Assembly (NCBI RefSeq): GCF_014841135.1
Contig: NZ_JACYTN010000019.1
Span: forward strand, 1 to 64,000
Reading direction: 5' to 3'
Length of the DNA stretch: 64,000 bases
Source: Paenibacillus arenosi
GTDB taxonomy: Bacteria > Bacillota > Bacilli > Paenibacillales > Paenibacillaceae
A program made the translations under genes and the position numbers. Shown here one piece after another: positions 6,904 through 16,188 of the stretch. Positions within the stretch are counted from its first letter, which is position 1, and each line of letters opens with the position of its first letter. A model generated the notes under the pieces. It was not told the origin of the DNA. It made no database searches and was given only the letters and a program-made list of their open reading frames with translations.

Positions 6904-7728
6904 ATGATTATTACATTGAACAACGGAGTACATATGCCGCAGTTGGGGCTTGGAGTATGGAGAGTTGAAGAAGGTGCACAAGTCGAAGAAGCGGTTAAGA
7001 CTGCGCTTCAATTGGGGTATCGCCACATTGATACAGCTGCTGTTTATAAAAATGAAGCAGGTGTAGGGAAAGCAATAAAAGAATCAGGCGTACCTCATGA
7101 GGAAATTTTCTTAACGACAAAAGTATGGAATGCCGATCAGGGCTATGAAGCTACGCTGAAAGCATTTGATGAGAGCTTGAGCAAGCTTGGCACAGACTAT
7201 GTTGATCTATATCTCGTTCATTGGCCAACTCCTGAACGTGACTTGTATTTGGAAACATACAAAGCATTGGAGAAATTGTTGGAAGAAGGACGAGTACGTG
7301 CTATTGGGGTATCTAACTTCCATATTCACCACTTGGAGCGTTTGATGGAAAACACTTCGATTGTTCCAGTTGTTAACCAAGTCGAATGCCACCCACGTTT
7401 GGCTCAGAATGAATTGAGACAATTCTGTAATAAGCACAATATTGTGCTTGAAGCATGGAGTCCTCTTATGCAAGGTGGAGAGATTCTAGAAGATCGCGAT
7501 GTGATGGCTATCGGTGCTAACCATGGCAAGACAGGTGCGCAAGTTGTTATTCGCTGGCATTTGCAAAAAGGCAATATCGTTATTCCTAAGTCTGTAACAG
7601 CATCCCGTATTCGTGAGAACTTCGATGTGTTCGACTTTGAATTGACGGCAGATGAGATGGCGATTATTGACCAGCTCAATCAAGATAAACGCGTTGGTCC
7701 AGACCCAGAGGACTTCAACGTCGTATAG
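6904..7728 (+). CDS. Aldo/keto reductase (AKR5-like)
   Basis: A 274-residue TIM-barrel NADPH-dependent reductase. The catalytic tetrad is visible: Asp and Tyr in HIDTAAVYKNE (about residues 44-54), Lys in FLTTKVW, and His in DLYLVHWP. The IPKSVTASRIRENFDVFDFELTADEM segment binds the 2'-phosphate of NADPH. Closest known types are B. subtilis YtbE and YvgN, which reduce aldehydes such as methylglyoxal; the real substrate cannot be told. ATG 6904 follows GAGAGGAGA; an in-frame start at 6829 has no ribosome site. It is a single gene closed by a strong terminator. Confidence 0.92.
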   Translation: MIITLNNGVHMPQLGLGVWRVEEGAQVEEAVKTALQLGYRHIDTAAVYKNEAGVGKAIKESGVPHEEIFLTTKVWNADQGYEATLKAFDESLSKLGTDYVDLYLVHWPTPERDLYLETYKALEKLLEEGRVRAIGVSNFHIHHLERLMENTSIVPVVNQVECHPRLAQNELRQFCNKHNIVLEAWSPLMQGGEILEDRDVMAIGANHGKTGAQVVIRWHLQKGNIVIPKSVTASRIRENFDVFDFELTADEMAIIDQLNQDKRVGPDPEDFNVV

Positions 7729-7740
7729 TACAGTACATAC

Positions 7741-7774
7741 TAAATACCCGCCTTATTAGCAAGGCGGGTATTTA
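7741..7774. terminator. Bidirectional terminator between the reductase and exonuclease genes
   Basis: TAAATACCCGCCTT and AAGGCGGGTATTTA are perfect 14-bp arms around ATTAGC. The AT-rich ends can act in both directions for the two converging genes. Confidence 0.8.
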
Positions 7775-7794
7775 GTGCACTGATCTATTCATAT

Positions 7795-8472
7795 TTACTC
7801 CGAATCATTCTTCAATCGTTGTAGTGCCGCAAACGGGCTGTTTGCAAGTGAATCTTTATCATCATTAGATGTATCTTTGTAGTAGATTTCACTCTCGTAC
7901 GCTGCATGGTCTGTCGTTTTATTTTGATGGAGTGATATCTTTTCCGCGAAATGGATGTACAGTAATGCCGTATTGTATGCATCATCAAGCGCACGATGAT
8001 GTGAACCGACGAAAGGCAGATTCAACTCTTCAAGCGCAGTTTTCAAGCCTATTTGCTGTTTATTTGGTCGTCCCATCAAGGCTGAAATTTGCTGCTGTAC
8101 ATCTGTATAATTTTTAAGCCAACGCAAAGGTATTTTCTTAAGTCTACATTCCTTAGTAAATTGCACTTTGTCATCACGGCCCCATGAGCATAGGGCATAT
8201 TCTTCTGCATCAATCCAGGCAACGAAACGATCAAGTGCTGCCGGTAGTTCATCAGCGAGAGTAACATCTTGCTGGCTAATCCCTGTGAATGAGGTTGTGT
8301 CCTCGGTAATCCGGGAAGTCAGCGTAGGTTTGACAAAGGTTTGGAATGTATCGAGGATAACCGCTTTACCTTCGGAATGCGTTAATTTAACGGCGCCAAT
8401 TTCGATAATTTCGGATATTTGACCTTTGCGGCGTGTAACTGTCATTTCCAAGTCATAAATGATGGCAATCAT
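7795..8472 (-). CDS. DEDDh 3'-5' exonuclease, KapD-like
   Basis: A 225-residue exonuclease of the RNase T/DnaQ fold. The acidic residues of the three Exo motifs are visible: Asp and Glu in YDLEMT (Exo I, residues 7-9), Asp in SWGRDDK (Exo II) and His...Asp in HHRALDDAYN (Exo III). Architecture matches B. subtilis KapD, a sporulation-kinase-pathway inhibitor with this fold, and ERI-1-like enzymes; substrate is unknown. ATG 8472 has GAAGGGGAG upstream, and an in-frame extension to 8577 has no support. The last 40 residues are hydrophilic and look disordered. Confidence 0.82.
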   Translation of the reverse strand: MIAIIYDLEMTVTRRKGQISEIIEIGAVKLTHSEGKAVILDTFQTFVKPTLTSRITEDTTSFTGISQQDVTLADELPAALDRFVAWIDAEEYALCSWGRDDKVQFTKECRLKKIPLRWLKNYTDVQQQISALMGRPNKQQIGLKTALEELNLPFVGSHHRALDDAYNTALLYIHFAEKISLHQNKTTDHAAYESEIYYKDTSNDDKDSLANSPFAALQRLKNDSE

Positions 8473-8668
8473 GCTGCTCCCCTTCTTCCATATAAGCTTG
8501 CATCCCTGATTGTAACATATGATTGTGAGTGAAGGGATAGGTTTGATAAGGCTGAGATGTAATATATTGCAATCCATCTAACATAATCATACTATGATAT
8601 AAAGTCTATTTTCATTCAGTGTTGAACGGGTTACATAATCATATACGTGCTTGAAGCAGGAGGCCATC

Positions 8669-9169
8669 ATGATTACTATCGTTTACAATCGTATGACCGT
8701 TATGAGGAAAATGATGATTTCACTTTTATGTATTATTGGGAGTATGGGGCTGGCTTACGCAGCCGTTGTGAAAATTCCTGATTTCATGTGGAAATTAGGC
8801 TCTGCAGCATTGTCTATTATGGGAATTGTTTATTTTGGTCGATTGTTTTCGATCACATTGCGAGCGATGATGCGGAAACAAGCTCAATTATTTGTTTATG
8901 ATGAATCGGGTATATACAAGGAGAATGGTGATCTCGTGCCATGGTCCAGGATTGAACATTTTGCGGTTGTTTACACTCGAATCGGCATTTTGTTTCAACC
9001 GATCTTCACTCATTATGTATTTAAGCTTGCTAATGGGGAGCAAGTGGTATGGCACACCTATGACTTGCTCACGAATGAAGAGGCGAAGCAATGGGCTCGT
9101 GTCTTACAAGAACTAGTTCAGACGCGTGGGGTTATTAACCAGCGGATAGGTAGTAAAATTTCAGTTTAA
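8669..9169 (+). CDS. Small membrane protein with PH-like domain, unknown function
   Basis: A 166-residue protein with two membrane helices near the N-terminus (about 12-35 and 40-65) and a cytoplasmic part starting LFVYDESGIYKENGDLVPWSRIEHF. That strand pattern resembles small Firmicute proteins of the STM3941/DUF5381 type, which look PH-like. CAGGAGG precedes ATG 8669, which decides against the upstream in-frame codon at 8651. It stands alone between the divergent exonuclease gene and the converging spoVR. No function is assigned. Confidence 0.7.
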   Translation: MITIVYNRMTVMRKMMISLLCIIGSMGLAYAAVVKIPDFMWKLGSAALSIMGIVYFGRLFSITLRAMMRKQAQLFVYDESGIYKENGDLVPWSRIEHFAVVYTRIGILFQPIFTHYVFKLANGEQVVWHTYDLLTNEEAKQWARVLQELVQTRGVINQRIGSKISV

Positions 9170-9218
9170 TTTGGAAAGTACATAAGGAGATTACTATTAT
9201 TTTATGCAGGATATGTAT

Positions 9219-9266
9219 AACGAGCATCTCGTCCCTTAAGTGCAACCGGGGGAGGGATGCTCGTTG
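9219..9266. terminator. Hairpin between converging genes, possible terminator
   Basis: AACGAGCATC (9219-9228) and GATGCTCGTT (9257-9266) form a perfect 10-bp stem with further CCC/GGG pairing inside. Neither strand shows a T-run after it, so it may end transcription weakly or need Rho. Confidence 0.45.
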
Positions 9267-9289
9267 CGTGTTGTCATATTTATATGTGC

Positions 9290-10738
9290 TCAGCCAATGA
9301 ATTTACGCGTAACTTTTTTACCATCGTAAGTGAAAAGCACACCTTTTTCTTCAACCTTCGTTTCCAAGTGAACGGATTTCCCCCATAGCGTAAATAGGTA
9401 AGGGAGTGTTCGCTCGACATATTTGAGATCAAGTTCAACCCCTTCATATTGATGGGTTAAGTATAACTCACCGCTTCGTTGATAATCTCCGTCTTTTACA
9501 ACAATGTAAGGGAATCCTCCATTAACGCGACTGTATACAAGCTGATCCCGTACATTTTCCCAAGCTTTATCTGTAATCTTCCACTCGACCCCTTTTTTCT
9601 CAAATACGTATAGATCAAGATCGTCTGTCAGCTTTTTAGTTAAATAATTGCGAATAAAGGAAGTGTCTGAATCAAGTTCCCGTACTTCGAATATTTTAGC
9701 ACGTCCTTGTCCATCCTTCCTTCCAAGCCGCTCTTGTTCTTCTTTCGTTGGTTTATCCCAACGTTGCTCAATATCTTCAAATATTTTTAGACCAAGATAG
9801 TAGGGGTTTAAGCTGTTGCGGGAAGGTTGGACGACAGATGCATTCAGCTTTGCATATTCGAAAGACTCTTCTGTTGTGAGATCAAGCTCCCGCACAATGC
9901 GTTGATGCCAGTAGGACGCCCATCCCTCATTCATAATTTTTGTCTCCATTTGTGGCCAGAAATACAGCATTTCATCTCGCAGCATGGACATAATGTCCCG
10001 CTGCCAGTCTTCCAGCTCTGTGGAGAACTCTTGAATGAACCAGACAACATCTTTCTCGGGTTCGGGTGGGAACGTTCGATGCTGCTGGTCTTTGCGCGAT
10101 GATTCTTTACCGTCTTTTGCTGGGGAGTCAAGCTCCCACAAATCGTCATAGGAGCTTTTGGATTTTGATGGTTTCGATTCTTTTAATTCCTGTATTTTGA
10201 GCTCCATATATCGCTGTTTATCTAGCTTTTGCGGGCGGACGATTTGAGGGTCAACATGTTCTTGTATCGCCAGTACCGCATCGATGAAGCTTTCAACAGC
10301 TTGTGCACCGTATTCCAGTTCATACTGCGACACCCGCTCAGCCGTTGCGGACATACTTTCCACCATATTGCGATTGGACGTTGAGAAGCGAATGTTATTT
10401 TTAAAAAAGTCACAGTGGGCTAAGACGTGAGCGACGATTAGCTTGTTCTGGATTAAGGAATTGCCTTCAAGTAAGAAGGCGTAGCAGGGATTGGAGTTGA
10501 TCACCAACTCATAAATTTTGCTTAATCCAAAGTCATACTGCATTTTCATTTTGTGAAATGTTTTCCCGAAGCTCCAATGGTGAAAACGTGTAGGCATGCC
10601 ATAAGCTCCAAAAGTGTAAATAATATCAGCAGGGCATATCTCATAGCGCATTGGATAGAAGTCAAGACCGAATCCGGCGGCAATCTCCGTAATTTCGGCA
10701 ATTGCGTAGTCTAATTGCTTCAAATCGTCTGAAGTCAT
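9290..10738 (-). CDS. spoVR: Stage V sporulation protein R (SpoVR)
   Basis: A 482-residue SpoVR family protein, near the usual length. The conserved core includes [49 protein letters not shown] and [12 protein letters not shown], with histidines and acids that could bind metal. SpoVR is required for normal cortex formation in B. subtilis. The related E. coli YcgB is co-expressed with the PrkA-type kinase YeaG and with YeaH. Here the start overlaps the end of yhbH (YeaH family) by four bases (ATGA), so the two are translationally coupled. No prkA gene is in the window. Confidence 0.93.
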   Translation of the reverse strand: MTSDDLKQLDYAIAEITEIAAGFGLDFYPMRYEICPADIIYTFGAYGMPTRFHHWSFGKTFHKMKMQYDFGLSKIYELVINSNPCYAFLLEGNSLIQNKLIVAHVLAHCDFFKNNIRFSTSNRNMVESMSATAERVSQYELEYGAQAVESFIDAVLAIQEHVDPQIVRPQKLDKQRYMELKIQELKESKPSKSKSSYDDLWELDSPAKDGKESSRKDQQHRTFPPEPEKDVVWFIQEFSTELEDWQRDIMSMLRDEMLYFWPQMETKIMNEGWASYWHQRIVRELDLTTEESFEYAKLNASVVQPSRNSLNPYYLGLKIFEDIEQRWDKPTKEEQERLGRKDGQGRAKIFEVRELDSDTSFIRNYLTKKLTDDLDLYVFEKKGVEWKITDKAWENVRDQLVYSRVNGGFPYIVVKDGDYQRSGELYLTHQYEGVELDLKYVERTLPYLFTLWGKSVHLETKVEEKGVLFTYDGKKVTRKFIG

Positions 10739-11892
10739 GAGAACACCCCATTTGCCGGCTGTTTTTTGAAGAAATGCTTTAAGGCTTTGTATACTTCTGT
10801 TTTTTCCTTGATGACATAATACATGAAGTTAGGCAGGTCGATATTGCGATAGGCCGACATGAGGGTACTGCTGCGATTGTACTGATTCACTTCTCCGTAG
10901 CCGAACATATTAGACACACTTAGCAATTGGCGAATTAATTTTACACAGCGCTCATTGTCACTTGTTAAGTTGTCTCCATCTGAGAAATGGAACGGATAAA
11001 TATTGTAAAGGGAAGGGGGGAAACGACTTTCAATGATTTCTAAAGCCTTGATGTAAACAGAAGAACAGATTGTACCGCCACTTTCACCACGTGTAAAGAA
11101 GTCTTCCTCTGTTACTTCCTTTGCTTCTGTATGGTGGGCGATAAATACGATATCCACCTTTTCATATTGCTTGCGCAGAAATCTTGTCATCCAGAAGAAG
11201 AAGCTGCGAGCACAATATTTTTCAAAGCTGCCCATCGATCCGGAAGTATCCATCATCGCAATAATGACCGCATTGGATTGTGGCTTCACAATCTCTTCCC
11301 ACGTTTTGAAGCGCAGATCATCGGGATTAATGCCATGAATGCCTGGGTTGCCATTTAATGCATTACGGCGAATATTTTCTAAAATGGTACGTTTCTTATC
11401 GATGTTGGACATAATGCCTTTTTTACGTATGTCATTAAAGCGGATATCTGTAATTTCTAGCTGGTCCTTATCTTTTTGTTTCAAATTAGGAAGCTCAAGC
11501 TCCTCAAATAGCAGCTGCTCCAGTTCTGCAATGCTAATTTCGGCTTCTACTACATCAGAGCCGGGTTGATCGCCTGCTTTGCGGCCTTTACCTGGTCCTT
11601 GCTGCTGACTGTCAGTACCGAGTACATCCCCGACACGACTCTTGCCATTTCCTTGACCAACATGCTTTTTCTTGTTGAAATTGTATACGAATCGGAACTC
11701 ATCAAGACTGCGGATCGGCACTTTAATAATTTGCTTGCCATCCGACATGATGATGTTTTCTTCGGTGACGAGATCGGGAATGTTTTGCTTGATGGCTTCA
11801 CGCACTTTCTTCTGATGACGATCCTGATCCTGATACCCTTTCCGGTGCAGTGACCAGTCTTCTCGTGACACAATATATGATAAATCTTTCAT
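10735..11892 (-). CDS. yhbH: Sporulation protein YhbH
   Basis: A 385-residue protein of the YhbH/YeaH family (DUF444). It has a basic N-terminal region, an acidic linker (residues about 110-140), and a von Willebrand A-like domain with the MIDAS-type motif DTSGSMG near residue 220 and [10 protein letters not shown] after it. ATG 11892 has AGGAGG seven bases upstream; a GTG six bases earlier is too close to that site. It is the first gene of the yhbH-spoVR operon. An AATACAAT element on the minus strand (11923-11930) resembles a sporulation -10 box, but no good -35 was found. Confidence 0.92.
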   Translation of the reverse strand: MKDLSYIVSREDWSLHRKGYQDQDRHQKKVREAIKQNIPDLVTEENIIMSDGKQIIKVPIRSLDEFRFVYNFNKKKHVGQGNGKSRVGDVLGTDSQQQGPGKGRKAGDQPGSDVVEAEISIAELEQLLFEELELPNLKQKDKDQLEITDIRFNDIRKKGIMSNIDKKRTILENIRRNALNGNPGIHGINPDDLRFKTWEEIVKPQSNAVIIAMMDTSGSMGSFEKYCARSFFFWMTRFLRKQYEKVDIVFIAHHTEAKEVTEEDFFTRGESGGTICSSVYIKALEIIESRFPPSLYNIYPFHFSDGDNLTSDNERCVKLIRQLLSVSNMFGYGEVNQYNRSSTLMSAYRNIDLPNFMYYVIKEKTEVYKALKHFFKKQPANGVFS

Positions 11893-11977
11893 GAACACAC
11901 CTCCTGAACTATCACCATCACTATTGTATTCAATATATTCAAGTTCGGAGGGGATATGTGATAGAACAAATGAGAAT

Positions 11978-12021
11978 AAAAAAGAACCTTCTGCTCCACA
12001 AAGTTGTGGTCATGAAGGTTC
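11978..12021 (-). terminator. Intrinsic terminator after the small basic protein gene
   Basis: On the minus strand GAACCTTC and GAAGGTTC arms, with an inner CCACAA/TTGTGG stem, precede six T. It lies 17 bases after the stop of the small gene and separates it from yhbH-spoVR. Confidence 0.85.
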
Positions 12022-12037
12022 CTCGGTATTTTGCTGT

Positions 12038-12223
12038 CTAGGATCCACCTGTACGACGGCGTTGATTATTCGGCTTCTTGTTGTTTTGGCTTCTCAATGC
12101 CTTCGTCGATTGGTCGCCATGGAAGCCTTGCTGCCCTTGGCCTTGCTGTTCTTTCTTCTTCGCTAACAAAGCCTTGGCAGCATTCGCCATGCTTGTCTTC
12201 TTCGGTTGTTCGGATTCAGTCAT
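12038..12223 (-). CDS. Small basic protein, unknown function
   Basis: A 61-residue, Gln-, Lys- and Asn-rich protein without hydrophobic segment. The second half (GFHGDQSTKALRSQNNKK, then RRRTGG) looks like a nucleic-acid-binding or disordered tail. ATG 12223 has AAAGGAAG upstream. A strong own terminator follows, which supports a real transcript. An in-frame extension to 12460 was dropped because its residues read like random sequence. I do not recognise the family with certainty. Confidence 0.6.
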   Translation of the reverse strand: MTESEQPKKTSMANAAKALLAKKKEQQGQGQQGFHGDQSTKALRSQNNKKPNNQRRRTGGS

Positions 12224-12636
12224 CGCTACGATCTTCCTTTCAACTGTACGATTTAACACGCACAGATGGTGCTGTGATGAACATAGACTAACATGGAAAG
12301 AGGGACAATTGCAATATGTTCTATCGTAAATAAAGGTAAGGAGCATATGTGCTATGTTACTCTTGTGTGTTGTCTCAAAACGATAATCACCCCCCTGTTT
12401 CCTGGGGGAGGCAGGGGGGTAATCTAGGCTTGACCAAATCATGATTAAAAATGAATTCATGCAGCAGCTTGTTTGACGAGTGAGAAGTAGTTTTAAACAA
12501 TCGCAGCAGCAATTATCAGTTTCGCTTGTTTATAACCGCAGAGTTCATATACAAACGATTGATGATAACAACTATTGCTAAATTATCTTCTCATTCAACG
12601 TAATGTCAAGCTTATGCCTTCTTCATTCAACCATCA
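12224..12636. other. Gene-free stretch with a GC-rich palindrome
   Basis: This 413-base gap lies upstream of the small basic protein gene and downstream of the malic enzyme gene. Its one clear element is a hairpin at 12389-12420: ACCCCCCTG and CAGGGGGGT around a 14-base loop that is itself G-rich. There is no T-run on either side. The rest is AT-rich with no recognised gene; a clear promoter for the small gene was not found. Confidence 0.6.
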
Positions 12637-14070
12637 CTATTCGCGATATTCACGAGGAACGCGGCGAGCTACTTTCGTCTCCAATGCGGCTTCGATAACA
12701 CGTTTGCGTACGTTCTCAACAACAGTTGGATTGAATACGCTTGGGATGATATAGGACGAGTTGCGCTCCTTATCCGTAATCGTAGCAGCGATTGCCTCAG
12801 CAGCTGCGAGCTTCATCTCTTCATTAATAGTGGATGCACGACAATCCAGAGCACCGCGGAAAATACCAGGGAAGCATAGGAGATTGTTAATTTGGTTCGG
12901 ATAGTCCGAACGTCCAGTTGCCAGGACAGCTACAATATCAACGGCTTCTTCTGGAGCAATCTCAGGTGTTGGATTCGCCATCGCAAATACGATTGGGCGT
13001 TCAGCCATCGTAAGAACATGTTCACGCTTGAGAAGGCCACCGCGGGAGAGGCCGATAAATACGTCGGCTCCCTTGATAACATCAGCCAAGCTGCCGGACT
13101 CCAAGTTCGGGTTAGTACGTTGAGCGAATTGGTTCCAAGAATCTTGTTCATACGTATTTGTACGGACAATAGCTCCATCAATATCGACACCGATCAAATT
13201 TTTACAGCCGGCCTTTAGCAAAATGTTGCTGCAAGCGACACCGGCAGCACCGATACCGTTTACGACGATCTTAACATCTTCGATCCGTTTTTTTACTAAT
13301 TTCAATGCATTTATTAAACCGGCATAGAGGACGACAGCTGTACCATGCTGGTCATCATGGAACACGGGAATATCTAATTCTTCTTTCAATCGAGCTTCGA
13401 TTTCAAAGCAGCGTGGGGAGGAGATGTCCTCCAAGTTAATACCGCCGAAGCCAGGTGCGATGGACTTGACGATTTGAATAATTTGTTCTGTATCTTGTGT
13501 ATCCAGACAGATTGGAACTGCATCCACATCTCCGAACTGTTTGAAGAGCATCGCTTTACCTTCCATAACAGGCATTGCGCCGTATGGTCCGATGTCACCA
13601 AGCCCAAGGACAGCTGTACCGTCAGATACGACAGCTACGGTATTACGCTTCATTGTGAGCGTGAAAGCTTTGCGTGGGTCATCATGAATGGCCATGCATA
13701 CTCTAGCTACGTCTGGCGTGTATACTCGGGATAAGTCATCACGGTTCTGAACGGGATGCTTCGCTTTCATTTCAATCTTACCACCGAGATGCATAAGGAA
13801 CGTTCGATCGGAAATGTGAAGCAATTGAACGCCAGCCAAGGCTCTAATTGAAGTAGCGATGCGATCGATTTGGATGGTGTCTTGAACTGTAACCGTAATA
13901 TCACGGATCGTTTTTTCTACATTTGTTTGAATCATATCAATAGCGACAACGTCTCCGCCGTGCTCGCAAATGGCTGAAGCAATAACGACGAAATTGGTTT
14001 CTTCGTTGAGCATTTCTACACGCAATGTAAAGCTTTTACCCGAGCCAGCGTTGAATGGTTTATTTCCCAT
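12637..14070 (-). CDS. Malic enzyme with N-terminal ACT domain
   Basis: A 477-residue oxaloacetate-decarboxylating malate dehydrogenase that turns malate into pyruvate, CO2 and reduced nicotinamide cofactor. Residues about 15-90 form an ACT domain. The malic enzyme part shows the catalytic Tyr in SRVYTPDVA, VSDGTAVLGLGDIGPYGAMPVMEGKA with the active-site lysine region, the metal motif FHDDQHGTA, and a Rossmann segment VNGIGAAGVACSNILL. ATG 14070 follows GTGGTGAT. It is the last gene of tctC-tctB-tctA-mae, 26 bases after tctA, so it probably processes the imported acid. NAD against NADP use cannot be decided. Confidence 0.92.
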   Translation of the reverse strand: MGNKPFNAGSGKSFTLRVEMLNEETNFVVIASAICEHGGDVVAIDMIQTNVEKTIRDITVTVQDTIQIDRIATSIRALAGVQLLHISDRTFLMHLGGKIEMKAKHPVQNRDDLSRVYTPDVARVCMAIHDDPRKAFTLTMKRNTVAVVSDGTAVLGLGDIGPYGAMPVMEGKAMLFKQFGDVDAVPICLDTQDTEQIIQIVKSIAPGFGGINLEDISSPRCFEIEARLKEELDIPVFHDDQHGTAVVLYAGLINALKLVKKRIEDVKIVVNGIGAAGVACSNILLKAGCKNLIGVDIDGAIVRTNTYEQDSWNQFAQRTNPNLESGSLADVIKGADVFIGLSRGGLLKREHVLTMAERPIVFAMANPTPEIAPEEAVDIVAVLATGRSDYPNQINNLLCFPGIFRGALDCRASTINEEMKLAAAEAIAATITDKERNSSYIIPSVFNPTVVENVRKRVIEAALETKVARRVPREYRE

Positions 14071-14096
14071 TAGTATCACCACTTTTTATCAAGTTG

Positions 14097-15641
14097 TTAT
14101 CCCTCATCGTTAACTAGAACTTTCTTGCCTCTCATTTTTAAAATAAGCGGAATTGCGATCCATAACACAGCGACTACTAAGAATACAGCTGACAACGGCT
14201 TTGTAACGAAGATAGAGAAATCACCGTTGGAAGCAGTCAAAGCACGACGCATGTTATTCTCGATCATTGGACCTAGTACGAGTGACAGTACGAGCGGTGC
14301 AATTGGATAGTCGTGTTTGGTAAATATATACCCCAAAACACCACAGCCTAATAATACCATAAGATCAAAGATACTAACTTGTACAGCGTAAACTCCAAAT
14401 ATCGAAATTGCAACAATAATTGGTAATAAGTATCGAGTTGGTGTATCAATAATTTTTGCGAACACTTTAACAAGTGGCATATTCAAAATTAAGAGCATCA
14501 CATTACCGATAAACATACTAGCAATTAAGCCCCAAGCAACTTCAGGGTGTTTATCGAATAACAAAGGGCCTGGCTGAATGTTATACATCATGAACGCGCC
14601 CATTAGAATAGCGGTTGTACCCGATCCCGGAATACCGAGTGTAAGAAGTGGGATCATTGCTCCGCCAGATGCTGCGTTATTAGCAGATTCGGGAGCTGCA
14701 ACACCTTCAATTGCACCTTTACCGAACTTTTCAGGGTTCTTGCTGAGCTTCTTCTCTGTTATGTAGCTGAAGAAGGAAGCTAGTGTTGCACCTGCTCCAG
14801 GCAGGACACCAATAAAGAAGCCTAGGAAAGAACCGCGTGTAATCGGACCAGCACTGTCTTTCATGTCTTGTTTTGTTGGCAATACACGGTCAATTTTTGC
14901 AATTTTACCGGTAGATTTATCATTGTCGATAATCGTTTTAAATACTTCGCCCAAGGCGAACATACCTACTGCAATCGTCAGGAACTCCAGCCCTGCATAT
15001 AAAATAGGGTTATCGAACGTAAATCGAGCAACACCTGAAACGTTATCCATACCGATCGTTGCGAGTAATAAACCGAACACAGTCATTATGAGTGCTTTAG
15101 TCATAGACTTACCAGCCAAACCACTTACTGCGCATAAGCCAAGAAGCATAAGTGAGAAGTATTCAGCAGGGCCGAATGACAAGGCTACATTGGACAATGG
15201 TTCTGCAAGGAACACGAGTCCGATCAAAGAAACGAGACCCGCCACAAAGGAACCGATAGCTGCGATGGAAAGAGCGGCACCTGCACGTCCTTTCTTCGCC
15301 ATCTGATAACCGTCCAATGCGGTAACAACAGATGAAGATTCCCCGGGTGTATTTAATAGAATTGATGTTGTCGAGCCGCCATACATGGCTCCATAATAAA
15401 CACCAGCTAGTAGGATAATAGAGCTAGTAGCTGATTCAGCTGGGCCTAAGCCGATACCGCTCGTAACTGTGCTTGTAACAGGAATAAGAAGAGCCACGCC
15501 ACTCATCGGACCGATACCAGGAAGGACGCCGACAGCAGTTCCGATGATAACACCTACAAATGCGAATAAGATGTTGTACCATAAGAAACTGGTTGCAAAG
15601 CCATTCATTAAATGTTCAAATACGCTCATCGTTGACGGCAC
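14097..15641 (-). CDS. tctA: Tripartite tricarboxylate transporter, large membrane subunit TctA
   Basis: A 514-residue permease with 11-12 membrane helices. Family motifs are PGIGPMSGVALLIP near residue 40, YYGAMYGGSTTSILLNTPGE near 85, and FIGVLPGAGATLASFFSY near 275; the last two are the paired glycine/proline-rich substrate loops. TctA works with TctB and the extracytoplasmic TctC to import citrate-like or dicarboxylic acids with protons or sodium. It lies 3 bases after tctB. Confidence 0.95.
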   Translation of the reverse strand: MPSTMSVFEHLMNGFATSFLWYNILFAFVGVIIGTAVGVLPGIGPMSGVALLIPVTSTVTSGIGLGPAESATSSIILLAGVYYGAMYGGSTTSILLNTPGESSSVVTALDGYQMAKKGRAGAALSIAAIGSFVAGLVSLIGLVFLAEPLSNVALSFGPAEYFSLMLLGLCAVSGLAGKSMTKALIMTVFGLLLATIGMDNVSGVARFTFDNPILYAGLEFLTIAVGMFALGEVFKTIIDNDKSTGKIAKIDRVLPTKQDMKDSAGPITRGSFLGFFIGVLPGAGATLASFFSYITEKKLSKNPEKFGKGAIEGVAAPESANNAASGGAMIPLLTLGIPGSGTTAILMGAFMMYNIQPGPLLFDKHPEVAWGLIASMFIGNVMLLILNMPLVKVFAKIIDTPTRYLLPIIVAISIFGVYAVQVSIFDLMVLLGCGVLGYIFTKHDYPIAPLVLSLVLGPMIENNMRRALTASNGDFSIFVTKPLSAVFLVVAVLWIAIPLILKMRGKKVLVNDEG

Positions 15642-15644
15642 CTC

Positions 15645-16157
15645 CTACAACGGAATAAATGACGGGAAGCCCGGCAAAGTTCCCTGCAAAATTTTCACGA
15701 ATACAAAATAGATACCTAAGGAGAAGGCAGCGGCGATAATCGTAGATACGAGCCACTTGCCACGTTCCATAACTTGAAAGGCGAATAATAGGAATAAAAA
15801 AGTTCCAATTGGATAACCGATATCTTCTAAGAAAAATGCATATAAAAAGGCTGCGCCGAAAATAAGGAAAAACCCTTTGTAATTCGGTTTGGAAGGCGCA
15901 ATAGCTTCATCTTCTTCTTCAGCGGTAGCAGCAGATTCAACGTGCGCCTGTTGCTTTGGAGCAACAGGCGCTTTGAATGTCTCGAACATTAATCTTGCGC
16001 TAAGTAGGATGAGTAGGCTGCCAAGACCCATCGGAAAAATATCAGGACCGACGCTGCTGCCAAAAGCAGAGGTGCTAAGCTGTGTACTTCCTACTACAAA
16101 CGCAATACCGATTAGAAGAAAGACGAGGCTTGCCCATGTGTCAAAACGCTTCATCAT
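15645..16157 (-). CDS. tctB: Tripartite tricarboxylate transporter, small membrane subunit TctB
   Basis: A 170-residue membrane protein with about four helices and an acidic cytoplasmic linker (AATAEEEDEAIAPSK, residues near 75-90), the usual layout of TctB (DUF1468). Motifs SVGPDIFPMGLG and EDIGYPIGTFLF are typical. Either of two adjacent ATG codons (16157, 16154) could start it. It sits between tctC and tctA with a 31-base gap on the tctC side. Confidence 0.9.
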   Translation of the reverse strand: MMKRFDTWASLVFLLIGIAFVVGSTQLSTSAFGSSVGPDIFPMGLGSLLILLSARLMFETFKAPVAPKQQAHVESAATAEEEDEAIAPSKPNYKGFFLIFGAAFLYAFFLEDIGYPIGTFLFLLFAFQVMERGKWLVSTIIAAAFSLGIYFVFVKILQGTLPGFPSFIPL

Positions 16158-16188
16158 GATGTCAAACCCCTATTCATAGTAAGATAGA

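Noticed and set aside
8472-8577. N-terminal extension of the exonuclease
   Set aside because: The extra 35 residues look random and the ribosome site lies just before the internal ATG at 8472.
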